From Bacillota bacterium (GTDB taxonomy: Bacteria; Bacillota; Dehalobacteriia; UBA4068): a stretch of DNA of 8,292 bases. Within the stretch, counting starts at the first letter, position 1; every line of letters begins with the position of its first letter. A model generated the notes under the pieces. The model saw nothing but the letters and a program-made list of their open reading frames with translations, made no database searches and was not told the DNA's origin. This document shows positions 1-5,439 of the stretch, one piece after another. A program made the translations under genes and the position numbers. The stretch is taken from contig WRKD01000132.1 of NCBI GenBank assembly GCA_009778255.1, forward strand, positions 1 through 8,292, read 5' to 3'.

Positions 1-123
1 GTCCGCAATGACGGGGATATTTAGGTAATTAGTCTCATTTTGATCATTTTGTTAGTGTTTATTCTGGTTTCTAGAGGTGCCCTATAGAGTATATAAAAAT
101 AGGCTAACTTGGAGGTAAGTAAT

Positions 124-540
124 ATGGGCACAGCGGGGACAAGGGCTAAGCGAAAATGGAACAAAGAGTACTACACCAATGTAACGGCAGCAATGAATCC
201 GGAATTAGCATCAAAGTTGAAAAAGAAATGCAAAGAAAGCGGCGTATCAGTAACCAGCGTTATTACAACGCTTGTTGCCGGGTATTTGGCCGTTGTGGTT
301 CTACCTACCAAAGAGAAGGCACAAGAAAAAACCTCAGATATTCAGGAGTTGTGTAGCATGGAACTCTGTAAACACATTACCGCAATAGAAGATATATGCG
401 GCGAATATGAACAGTATCTGGATGATATTCATGAGAACCTTCACGACAGCATCAGATATGGGAACGCTAAAAACAGCGTAAAGCGCCTGCGTTTGGCTAT
501 TGATGAACTTAAGGAAGCATATCAGGAGGGAGGTAGATAA
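124..540 (+). CDS. Ribbon-helix-helix-type small DNA-binding protein of a conjugative element (138 aa)
   Basis: The ATG at 124 is chosen because GGAGG at 111-115 lies 8 bases upstream; a TTG at 109 in the same frame overlaps that site. The product starts with a basic stretch (residues 8-17, rich in K, R and W), then a short predicted strand (about 18-24), helix (26-39, PELASKLKKK), turn with G40, and second helix (44-57). This is the strand-helix-helix order of Arc/MetJ-type RHH proteins. Residues 68-134 are highly charged and probably helical or coiled coil. Proteins of this kind are common in transfer regions of Bacillota conjugative elements, as relaxosome accessory or regulatory factors; that role is inferred from the PrgI and sortase relics downstream. 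The gene appears intact. The next start follows after 3 bases, suggesting an operon. I do not recognise a specific named family. Confidence 0.7.
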   Translation: MGTAGTRAKRKWNKEYYTNVTAAMNPELASKLKKKCKESGVSVTSVITTLVAGYLAVVVLPTKEKAQEKTSDIQELCSMELCKHITAIEDICGEYEQYLDDIHENLHDSIRYGNAKNSVKRLRLAIDELKEAYQEGGR

Positions 541-543
541 AGT

Positions 544-736
544 ATGTATTTGGTATCATTGCCAAAAAAGGTCATATTTTCAAAAATTTGCATCCACACC
601 GCCAGCGGTAGATTCAAGCGCGGCGGCAGTTACGCAGGTTTGGGTTTATGTGGGTGAACTTATTTTCAACATGCTTGTTATGGTTGGCTTGGTTAAGATG
701 GCCGACCGTGTCGTCCGCGAGATGATGGGGCTGTAA
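544..736 (+). pseudogene. Small membrane protein gene, apparently frameshifted
   Basis: An ATG at 544 has a strong ribosome site (AGGAGGGAGG, 524-533) and lies 3 bases after the upstream stop. Its own frame ends at 657 without recognisable content. A one-base shift in the A/T run near 578-590 joins it to a frame running from about 587 to the TAA at 736. That frame encodes a polar, alanine-rich lead (ASTPPAVDSSAAAV) and one hydrophobic segment (VWVYVGELIFNMLVMVGLV), with a basic end (ADRVVREMM). The joined product would be about 64 residues with one membrane span, a type often seen next to transfer-channel genes. What I see is the two frames and the ribosome site; the frameshift is inferred. 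The alternative is that only the 587-736 part is an unrelated relic, or that the short 544-657 frame is real. Confidence 0.4.
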
Positions 737-744
737 ATATTATG

Positions 745-773
745 TTGCAATTTACGAATAATTTGGTTATAAT
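745..773 (+). promoter_or_regulatory. Promoter of the first toxin-antitoxin operon
   Basis: TTGCAA at 745-750 and TATAAT at 768-773 are separated by exactly 17 bases, a near-consensus sigma-A promoter. It would place the transcript start near 780, just ahead of the AAAGGAGG ribosome site at 783-790. Confidence 0.75.
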
Positions 774-800
774 AATAACAGCAAAGGAGGTTGTTATTAT
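772..800 (+). repeat. 9-bp perfect inverted repeat framing the antitoxin ribosome site
   Basis: ATAATAACA (772-780) and TGTTATTAT (792-800) are exact reverse complements. The 11-base spacer contains AAAGGAGG. The left arm overlaps the end of the -10 box and the likely transcript start; the right arm includes the first two bases of the ATG. It is a good candidate operator for the antitoxin, since Phd/YefM proteins bind palindromes in their own promoters. As RNA it could only form if transcription starts inside or before the left arm. Confidence 0.6.
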
Positions 801-1044
801 GCCGAATATCAAGCCGGTTTCAGATTTACGGAACTATAATGAAGTGCTACGAGATGTAACCGCAGGCGCGCCTGTGTTTTTGACCAAAAATGGCAGAGGT
901 CGTTATGCTTTGGTGGATATTGTGGACTACGAGAAAACGCAGGCCACGTTAAAACTCATGGCACAGCTTGCGGAGGGTGAAAAGTCAGGGCGCGAAAAGT
1001 GCTGGTTGTCTATCGAGGAAGTAGAAAAATCTTTGGGGGTGTAG
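799..1044 (+). CDS. Type II antitoxin, Phd/YefM family (81 aa)
   Basis: This is the antitoxin of a two-gene module: its N-terminal half should bind operator DNA and its C-terminal tail should wrap and neutralise the toxin encoded next. The ATG at 799 has AAAGGAGG at 783-790; an in-frame ATG at 742 overlaps the promoter and is rejected. Residues 1-45 carry the Phd/YefM pattern: IKPVSDLRNYNEVL (4-17), then PVFLTKNGRG (25-34), then a hydrophobic strand and DYEK (43-46). The tail (50-81) is charged and helical, ending in SIEEVEKSLG. The length is normal for the family. Its stop is separated from the toxin start by one base, so the two are translationally coupled. The palindrome at 772-800 is the likely autoregulatory site. 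The module sits between decayed conjugation genes but is itself undamaged. Confidence 0.9.
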   Translation: MPNIKPVSDLRNYNEVLRDVTAGAPVFLTKNGRGRYALVDIVDYEKTQATLKLMAQLAEGEKSGREKCWLSIEEVEKSLGV

Positions 1045-1045
1045 C

Positions 1046-1387
1046 ATGGTAAAAATCCATATTGCTCCCGAAGCACAAAGCGACTTGCACGATATTAAGG
1101 AATACATCACAGCAGAGCTTGCAAACCCAACCGCCGCCATCAATACAGTATCGAAGATAACGAAAGCCATACGCCGCCTGATAGACTTCCCAGACAGTGG
1201 CGCTCCGCTGGCATCAATAGTGAATATACCGAATAATTATCGTTTTTTAGTATGCGGTAGTTATATTGTTTTCTATCGGCATGAGGGGGGTATTGTGAAT
1301 ATCGTGCGTGTCCTCTATGGTAGGCGCGACAATACAAATATCCTGTTTGAAGACAGGCTAGAGGATGAATCAAACTCAGAGAAATAA
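1046..1387 (+). CDS. Type II toxin, RelE/ParE superfamily (113 aa)
   Basis: This is the toxin partner of the antitoxin ending at 1044. The RelE/ParE fold is visible: an opening strand (VKIHIAPEA, 2-10), two helices (11-25 and 29-45), then FPDSGAPL (48-55), and the C-terminal strands YRFLVCGSYIVFYR (65-78) and IVNIVRVLYGRRD (83-95). The basic residues R66, R78, R88, R93 and R94 are where RelE-type ribonucleases and ParE-type gyrase poisons keep their key groups. Sequence alone does not tell which target applies. The wording 'FPxSG...YR.LV...Y.VFYR...I.RVLYGRRD' is most like the broad RelE/ParE group of Firmicutes mobile elements. Residues 96-113 form an acidic tail beyond the usual fold. The frame is intact, so I expect an active protein. 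Transcription should stop at the terminator at 1407-1437. Confidence 0.9.
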   Translation: MVKIHIAPEAQSDLHDIKEYITAELANPTAAINTVSKITKAIRRLIDFPDSGAPLASIVNIPNNYRFLVCGSYIVFYRHEGGIVNIVRVLYGRRDNTNILFEDRLEDESNSEK

Positions 1388-1406
1388 AAAATATTATTTG
1401 TAACGC

Positions 1407-1437
1407 AATCGTCACATGAAAATGTGGCGATTTTTTT
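1407..1437 (+). terminator. Rho-independent terminator after the first toxin-antitoxin operon
   Basis: A 10-bp stem, ATCGTCACAT (1408-1417) with ATGTGGCGAT (1422-1431), has one T-G pair. It is closed by a GAAA loop and runs into seven T residues (1431-1437). It lies 20 bases after the toxin stop and separates the module from the PrgI gene. Confidence 0.88.
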
Positions 1438-1465
1438 ATGAAATGTGAAGGAGGAATAGAAGATT

Positions 1466-1811
1466 ATGGAAGTAAAAATTAACCGCGAAATCCGGGATTA
1501 CACGGAATCGATGTTCTTTGGCCTGTCGCTCAGACAGTTCGCTTTTTCTTTGGTCGCTATTTTGGTGGCTGTTGGCCTCTATTTTGTATTGAAGCCGTAC
1601 TTGGGTATGGAAACCGTGTCGTGGGTGTGCCTACTCGGTGCGGCACCTTTTGCTGCATTGGGTTTTATCAAATACAATGGAATGATAGCGGAGCGGCTTA
1701 TTTGGGCTTGGGTAGTTCATCATGCCCAAAGAGCTGACCTTTCAGGCCGCAAATATTTACTATGAAGCTTTAAAACAGTGGTTACTCTTGATGAGATCGT
1801 TGACTTGTTAG
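1466..1811 (+). pseudogene. PrgI-family conjugation protein, frameshifted and truncated
   Basis: The ATG at 1466 follows AAGGAGG at 1448-1454. The first 83 residues are a clear PrgI-family protein: the lead EVKINREIRDYTESMFFGLS, two membrane segments (about 24-41 and 51-69), then a cytosolic part ending in LIWAWV. These small membrane proteins sit beside VirB4-type ATPases in the type IV channel of Tn1549/CTn-like elements. At about 1712-1716 the frame breaks. The zero frame runs on only to 1765 (99 residues) with unrelated residues. The frame starting at 1716 continues the family's downstream motif, FIMPKELTFQAANIYYEALK (1716-1775). Compared with my memory of the family, about three codons (RSE-like) are missing at the break with a net frameshift. 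After 1775 the similarity ends and a stop follows at 1809. The gene is thus broken twice and no VirB4 gene follows. Confidence 0.85.
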
Positions 1812-1957
1812 CCGTGTCAATTAAGCCGCTACAAAACACGAAATGAATGGACCATTTTTTGACCGATCGACTGGATCAATTTCTGCTTGACATTAACACA
1901 CGCTAGCGCCACATGATTCCTGCCCGGCTAAAAGAAAGAGAACAACGGCTTCGTTGA
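1778..1957 (+). pseudogene. Unrecognised decayed coding remnant upstream of the sortase stub
   Basis: One frame from 1778 reads VVTLDEIVDLLAVSIKPLQN and ends at TGA 1844-1846. It resumes at an ATG (1847) as MDHFLTDRLDQFLLDINTR, hits TAG at 1904-1906, then continues RHMIPARLKEREQRLR to a TGA at 1955-1957. That last stop overlaps the sortase ATG (TGATG), the kind of stop-start overlap seen in operons. The residues around the TAG are charged, helical and protein-like on both sides, so I infer that an older gene picked up a nonsense change. I do not recognise the family. The first piece (to 1844) may derive from a different gene joined by the deletion that cut PrgI. Confidence 0.35.
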
Positions 1958-2202
1958 TGCCGGCCATATCTCTGGTAGTGATGCTGATATGCGGCGCGAA
2001 ATTGCTGGCTTTGCGGCAGGAGTATAGGGCAGGTGAACAAAGCTATAAAGAGCTGGCTACGCTGGCGCGTCATGCCGGCGTTGCGCCCGCTGCTCTTACG
2101 GCAACGCAAAATGAAGAACCGCCGCACAGTACGGTGCCGGCAACATTTGACCCTGCCGTAAGCATAGATTTTGCCACTCTCTGCGCTGTTAACCCCTGTT
2201 AA
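1957..2202 (+). pseudogene. Class B sortase, N-terminal stub only
   Basis: The product from the ATG at 1957 is 81 residues. It starts with a short membrane segment (about 3-18) and then LALRQEYRAGEQSYKELATLA, typical of the region after the anchor in sortase B proteins of conjugative elements. A low-complexity linker follows, then VSIDFATLCAVNP. This last motif corresponds to the 'VDFxxLxxINPD(V/I)xGWI' entry into the sortase B catalytic domain. The frame stops two codons later (TAA 2200-2202), so the whole catalytic barrel with its His, Cys and Arg residues is absent. Sortase B genes belong to the cargo of Tn1549/CTn-type elements, where they attach surface proteins for transfer. The cut coincides with the start of the leftward ATPase segment, so I infer a deletion or insertion junction near 2197-2202. 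Confidence 0.75.
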
Positions 2203-2234
2203 GTAACTCATTTGAACACGCCCCCTTTCATCAT
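2198..2234 (-). other. Orphan translation start (leftward) at the junction with the sortase stub
   Basis: Reading leftward after the ATPase, AAAGGGGG (2228-2221) is followed 9 bases later by ATG at 2211-2209, with codons M-S-Y-L-T before the sequence becomes the antisense of the sortase stub. An eight-codon frame from the ATG at 2234 overlaps it as ATGA. This looks like the start of a lost gene that followed the ATPase in the same operon. It may be chance. Confidence 0.25.
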
Positions 2235-2265
2235 GTTGGCGTTTGTCCGAGTTTTTTGTTTACTT

Positions 2266-3474
2266 TTATTCGCAAAGCCAATCTGCTGTGTTTTTGACCT
2301 TAATTCCCTCGTAGCTCTCCACAAAAGTCCTATCGCTTGTAATGATATACTTTTCGTAGTTATTCTGTATTGCCAATAGCGGCGCAAGCTCACGTTCCAA
2401 TGTTTTAGCATCGCCCAAAGTTTCGCACACTTGAATATACATCTTATGGCTTGCTTTTTCCGCTATGAAATCAACTTCTTTTTCATCAACTTTGCCGACA
2501 AAAACATTATATCCGCGCCGCTTCAGTTCCAAAAATACTATATTTTCTAATATATGCCCTCTGTCAATGTCACGATAGCCCAATAGCATATTGCGCAATC
2601 CTATATCAACAATAAAGTATTTGCCGAGCGTCTTTAACAAATTTTTGCCTTTAACGTCGTAACGCTTAGCCTCATAGAAAACAAATGCTTTTTCCAATGC
2701 GCTGATATAACTCTCGACAGTGCTTGTCGCGGGAGCTTTCTTGGTATTTTCTAAGCGCTTCTCGCTGACCAGATTGTTTGCGACTGAGTTAGAGGATGTG
2801 GAATTTCCTACGTTGTCAGCCAAAAACATAACGATTTTTTGTAATAGTTCCTCGTCCTTGATTTTATTTTTTGCAATAACGTCTTTAACTATAACGGTAT
2901 TATAAATCCCATCCAACACATCGGTGATCCTATCAACATTCTCTCCAAGCTCTACGATAGAGGGAAAACCACCGAATTTTAGATAATCTTGAAAAGTTTT
3001 ATCGCTTTTTTCTATGCCGTGAAAATCCAAATACTCTTTATAGGACAGTGGATATAGGTCGATTTCCACATACCGTCCCGCAATCAGCGTCGAAAGCTCG
3101 CTTGATAAAAGCCTTGCGTTTGAGCCTGTAATATAAATGTCGCAGTCAAAGTCAACTTTGAATGAGTTGACAGCCTTTTCCCAGCCGGTTACATTCTGCG
3201 GCTCGTCTATTAGCAGGTATGTTTTGCCGTTTTCTGGGATGCGCTCCACAATATAGTCATAGAAAAGATTATGGTCGGTTATATCGCGATATCTCATACT
3301 CTCGAAATTGATATGAATGATGTTTTTACTCGGTATCTTCCGCTTTTTCAATTCAGCCGTAAAGAGACTCAACAGGGTTGATTTACCACATCTGCGAACG
3401 CCGACAATGACCTTGATAACCTCTTTATCAAGAAACTCTAATAATGTGTTGAGATAGCTTTGACGATTTTTCAT
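2266..3474 (-). CDS. AAA family ATPase with C-terminal DUF4143 domain (402 aa)
   Basis: The ATG (3474-3472) follows AGAGGTGAT on the minus strand (3489-3481). The N-terminal ATPase has Walker A GVRRCGKST (25-33, K31), Walker B YLLIDE (86-91, D90, E91) and a sensor-type ITGSNA (115-120). Then comes the conserved stretch IAGRYVEIDLYPLSYKEYL (131-149) and FGGFPSI (167-173). A helical middle part is followed by DUF4143 (about 250-385), which in this family resembles a PD-(D/E)XK nuclease fold: E310, EVDFI (333-337) and YIQVCE (346-351), where the usual E-x-K is replaced by Q-V-C, close to the common 'YIQVA' form. Full length is normal for the group. The cellular role of these widespread, often laterally moved proteins is not established. 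It stands between two toxin-antitoxin modules, and no partner gene is intact downstream. Confidence 0.9.
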   Translation of the reverse strand: MKNRQSYLNTLLEFLDKEVIKVIVGVRRCGKSTLLSLFTAELKKRKIPSKNIIHINFESMRYRDITDHNLFYDYIVERIPENGKTYLLIDEPQNVTGWEKAVNSFKVDFDCDIYITGSNARLLSSELSTLIAGRYVEIDLYPLSYKEYLDFHGIEKSDKTFQDYLKFGGFPSIVELGENVDRITDVLDGIYNTVIVKDVIAKNKIKDEELLQKIVMFLADNVGNSTSSNSVANNLVSEKRLENTKKAPATSTVESYISALEKAFVFYEAKRYDVKGKNLLKTLGKYFIVDIGLRNMLLGYRDIDRGHILENIVFLELKRRGYNVFVGKVDEKEVDFIAEKASHKMYIQVCETLGDAKTLERELAPLLAIQNNYEKYIITSDRTFVESYEGIKVKNTADWLCE

Positions 3475-3494
3475 TTCACAATCACCTCTGCATT

Positions 3495-3523
3495 ATCTTA
3501 GCACAACGGCAATCGCACGTCAA
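3495..3523 (-). promoter_or_regulatory. Candidate promoter of the ATPase gene
   Basis: On the minus strand TTGACG (3523-3518) and TAAGAT (3500-3495) are 17 bases apart. The predicted transcript start would fall at or in the ribosome site (3489-3481), giving an unusually short leader, so the -10 box may be misassigned. Confidence 0.4.
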
Positions 3524-3524
3524 T

Positions 3525-3550
3525 AGTTTTGAGTTTGCAACTCAAAAACT
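3525..3550. repeat. Inverted repeat upstream of the ATPase promoter
   Basis: TTTTGAGTT (3527-3535) and AACTCAAAA (3539-3547) are perfect 9-bp arms around TGC. They are extended by AG/CT beyond a single unpaired A. The repeat abuts the -35 box of the ATPase promoter, as expected of a regulator site. No T-tract follows, so it is not a typical terminator. Confidence 0.5.
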
Positions 3551-3591
3551 TGTCTAATAATAGTGGTTTTTTGATTTCAAACTGCAAAATA

Positions 3592-3623
3592 GCGGCGCTG
3601 GTTCTCTTTATGCCCGGCGCCGC
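3592..3623. repeat. GC-rich hairpin in the divergent intergenic region
   Basis: GCGGCGCTGG (3592-3601) pairs with CCGGCGCCGC (3614-3623), with one T-G pair around a 12-base loop. No T-run follows on the plus strand; on the minus strand only TATTTT follows, giving at most a weak terminator. Its GC content stands out from the AT-rich flanks. The rest of 3475-3733 shows no supported coding sequence. Confidence 0.45.
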
Positions 3624-3671
3624 CCCACGTATAGCCGGACTATATCGCCCCGATTTGCTTGAGGAGCGGAT

Positions 3672-3700
3672 TTGACATGTTCGAATTATAATGATAGAAT
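3672..3700 (+). promoter_or_regulatory. Promoter of the second toxin-antitoxin operon
   Basis: A consensus TTGACA at 3672-3677 and TAGAAT at 3695-3700 are 17 bases apart. A second TATAAT at 3706-3711 lies too far downstream for this -35 box. ATGAT (3691-3695) and ATCAT (3710-3714) form a short inverted pair around the -10 box that could serve the antitoxin as an operator. Confidence 0.7.
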
Positions 3701-3733
3701 ATGTATATAATCATATCGAGAGGTGATTTATTG

Positions 3734-4003
3734 ATGTTAATTAAACCGTCTACCGCGCTTCGCAACGAATACAATACTATTTCGGCATTATGCAAGCAAA
3801 AACAAGAGCCTGTTTTCCTGACAAAAAACGGCGAAGGCGATTTAGTCCTTATGAGCATTGAAGCGTATCAATACCGCGAAGAAATGTTGGATTTGCGGGA
3901 AAAACTGCTTTTAGCGGAAGCCAACAGGCTTTCAGGCACGAAAACCTATACCATAGCGGAGGTGAGCGAAAGACTGCGGGGGCTGATTGATGGAAACCTA
4001 TGA
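3734..4003 (+). CDS. Type II antitoxin, Phd/YefM family (89 aa)
   Basis: The ATG at 3734 follows GAGAGGTGA (3718-3726). Like the antitoxin at 799-1044 it has an N-terminal DNA-binding half, IKPSTALRNEYNTIS (3-17), then PVFLTKNGEG (27-36) and a hydrophobic strand ending in IEAYQ (42-46). The C-terminal toxin-binding tail is a long charged helix (48-66) followed by TYTIAEVSERLRGLI (71-85). The two antitoxins share the block PVFLTKNG but differ widely elsewhere, so they are probably not a recent duplication. The last 14 bases overlap the toxin gene, which indicates coupled translation. Autoregulation through the promoter region is expected for the family; an operator is not certain here. Confidence 0.9.
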   Translation: MLIKPSTALRNEYNTISALCKQKQEPVFLTKNGEGDLVLMSIEAYQYREEMLDLREKLLLAEANRLSGTKTYTIAEVSERLRGLIDGNL

Positions 4004-4334
4004 TGTGCAATTTCTTCAAGAAGCGTTGGATGATTTAGAGGAAATAGTCTTGTATATAGCGCAAGACAGCCGCCAGGCCGCGCTCCGTATGCACGGCAGG
4101 ATAATAGAAAAAACTAATGACTTGAGGGTTTTCCCAAAGCGCGGGCGGCTTGTACCCGAAAAAAAAATGGCGGCGGCAGGATATAGAATATTGGGTATAA
4201 AGCCGTATATAGCGTTTTATCGCATAGCTGAACGCAATGTTTTCATGTACCGCGTTCTGTATGGGTCTATAAACTATCCCTTGCTGCACGAAAAAATGTC
4301 GCGATTTGATTTTGCAGCGAGTGATGATTATTGA
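3990..4334 (+). CDS. Type II toxin, RelE/ParE superfamily (114 aa)
   Basis: The ATG at 3990 is preferred over the TTG just before it; GCGGGGG upstream (3976-3982) is the likely ribosome site. The fold pattern is ParE-like: an opening strand (YDVQFLQEA, 4-12), helices DDLEEIVLYIA (14-24) and RQAALRMHGRIIEKTNDL (28-45), then FPKRGRLVP (48-56), GYRILGIKPYIAFYRI (64-79) and VFMYRVLYGSINY (84-96). Conserved basic positions include R66, R78 and R88. The chromosomal or ribosomal target cannot be told from sequence. Residues 99-114 form an extra tail. The frame is intact and overlaps the antitoxin by 14 bases. No T-tract terminator is visible in the 64 bases before the next gene, so some read-through into the core operon is possible. 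Confidence 0.9.
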   Translation: METYDVQFLQEALDDLEEIVLYIAQDSRQAALRMHGRIIEKTNDLRVFPKRGRLVPEKKMAAAGYRILGIKPYIAFYRIAERNVFMYRVLYGSINYPLLHEKMSRFDFAASDDY

Positions 4335-4348
4335 AAGAAACCTTTATA

Positions 4349-4377
4349 TTGTAAATATCGCCAAAAAATGATATTAT
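4349..4377 (+). promoter_or_regulatory. Promoter of the lyase-PilZ-tilS operon
   Basis: TTGTAA at 4349-4354 and TATTAT at 4372-4377 are spaced by 17 bases, just ahead of the ribosome site AAAGGAAGTGG (4384-4394). Confidence 0.6.
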
Positions 4378-4398
4378 AAATTAAAGGAAGTGGATATT

Positions 4399-5427
4399 AT
4401 GTATAGTTTTCGTAATGATTATAGTGAAGGGGCTCATCCCGCAGTGCTTAATCTTTTGCAAGAAACAAATTTTGTGCAAAGCATTGGCTATGGAGAAGAT
4501 GAATACTGCCTCAAGGCCAAAGAGCTTATTTTGCAAGAAATGGCGCCCGAAAAAGCCGATATTTATTTTGTCAGCGGCGGTACACAAGCAAATATGCTGG
4601 CTATAGCTGCTGTTCTACGCCCTCATGAAGCGGTTATTGCCGCGGCTAGCGGCCATATTTGCGTACATGAAGCAGGGGCTATTGAAGCTACCGGCCATAA
4701 AATCCTTACTACCGTTGCGCCGCAGGGCAAACTTACGGCAGAACTTATTTTGCCGCTTTTAAAAGCGCATGAGCAAGATCATCATATGGTGAAGCCGCGC
4801 TTGGTGTATATTTCTAATTCTACCGAAACCGGTACCGTATACAGTGCGGAAGAATTGGCTAGTTTGCGGGAATTTTGCCAGGAACGGCAGCTATTATTAT
4901 ATGTGGATGGAGCGCGTTTGGGCGCCGCTTTAACTGCGCCGCATAATAACTTGACCATGGCTGATATGGCTGCCTATACAGATTTCTTTTCTATAGGCGG
5001 AACTAAAAACGGGGCTTTGTTTGGCGAAGCCCTGGTAATAAAAAATGAAATACTGAAAAATGATTTTATCTATCAGGTAAAACAGCGCGGCGCCTTATTG
5101 GCTAAAGGCCGGGTCTTGGGCTTGCAATTTTTGGCCTTATTTAGCGAAGGGCTTTATTACAAGAATGCCCGCCATGCCAATGAACAAGCCCTGCGGCTTA
5201 AAGAGGGCTTACTTAAGCGCGGTTTTCGTTTATATGCAAATTCAAGTACCAATCAACAATTTGTAATTATGCCGCATAGTTTAGGCAAACGTTTAATCGA
5301 AGAATATCAATGCGAATTATGGCAAGTAACTGAACAGGAAATGGTTTTACGTTTTGTTACTTCATGGGCTACGCCGGAGCAGGCTATAGATGAATTGCTG
5401 GGGGATTTAGATCAAAGCGGTATTTAA
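4399..5427 (+). CDS. Threonine-aldolase-type PLP-dependent lyase (342 aa)
   Basis: This is a cytosolic fold-type I PLP enzyme of the Beta_elim_lyase family, usually annotated low-specificity L-threonine aldolase (threonine to glycine plus acetaldehyde). The ATG at 4399 fits AAAGGAAGTGG (4384-4394); a GTG at 4390 lies inside that site. Visible features are the N-terminal FRNDYSEGAHP (4-14), YGEDEYC (31-37), the cofactor phosphate loop SGGTQAN (59-65), H90 in VHEAGAIEATGHK (89-101, ring-stacking His), D170 and R173 of VDGAR (169-173), and the Schiff-base lysine K203 in IGGTKNG (199-205). All catalytic positions are kept and the length is normal. The lead differs from E. coli LtaE, belonging to the FNDYSEGAHP subtype, so threonine specificity is assumed rather than shown. 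It opens an operon with PilZ and tilS. Confidence 0.88.
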   Translation: MYSFRNDYSEGAHPAVLNLLQETNFVQSIGYGEDEYCLKAKELILQEMAPEKADIYFVSGGTQANMLAIAAVLRPHEAVIAAASGHICVHEAGAIEATGHKILTTVAPQGKLTAELILPLLKAHEQDHHMVKPRLVYISNSTETGTVYSAEELASLREFCQERQLLLYVDGARLGAALTAPHNNLTMADMAAYTDFFSIGGTKNGALFGEALVIKNEILKNDFIYQVKQRGALLAKGRVLGLQFLALFSEGLYYKNARHANEQALRLKEGLLKRGFRLYANSSTNQQFVIMPHSLGKRLIEEYQCELWQVTEQEMVLRFVTSWATPEQAIDELLGDLDQSGI

Positions 5428-5439
5428 GGAGTGATATTG

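Noticed and set aside
1..123. End of an upstream gene or a promoter for the first gene
   Set aside because: Two forward frames reach stops by base 28 but too little is left to identify; the TATAAA at 92-97 has no acceptable -35 box.
500..543. ATG at 500 as start of the small membrane protein
   Set aside because: It lies inside the upstream gene, has no ribosome site and adds residues that are merely that gene read in another frame; the ribosome site at 524-533 points to 544.
742..798. N-terminal extension of the first antitoxin from the ATG at 742
   Set aside because: The extra 19 codons overlap the promoter boxes and have no ribosome site, while the ATG at 799 has AAAGGAGG and matches the family's usual start.
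1140..1415. Leftward frame opposite the first toxin
   Set aside because: It is the antisense of a well-supported toxin gene, with no family pattern and no ribosome site.
1903..2211. Leftward 102-codon frame across the sortase stub
   Set aside because: Beyond its first few codons it is the antisense of recognisable sortase sequence; only the start region is kept, as an orphan start.
3640..3858. Leftward frame ending in MSNPLLKQIGAI, reminiscent of short phage proteins
   Set aside because: It overlaps the second antitoxin and its promoter, and the internal ATG has no ribosome site; the likeness is too short to trust.
4283..4318. GCTGCA/TGCAGC inverted pair as a terminator for the second toxin gene
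   Set aside because: The 6-bp arms are 24 bases apart, lie inside the coding sequence and are not followed by a T-tract.
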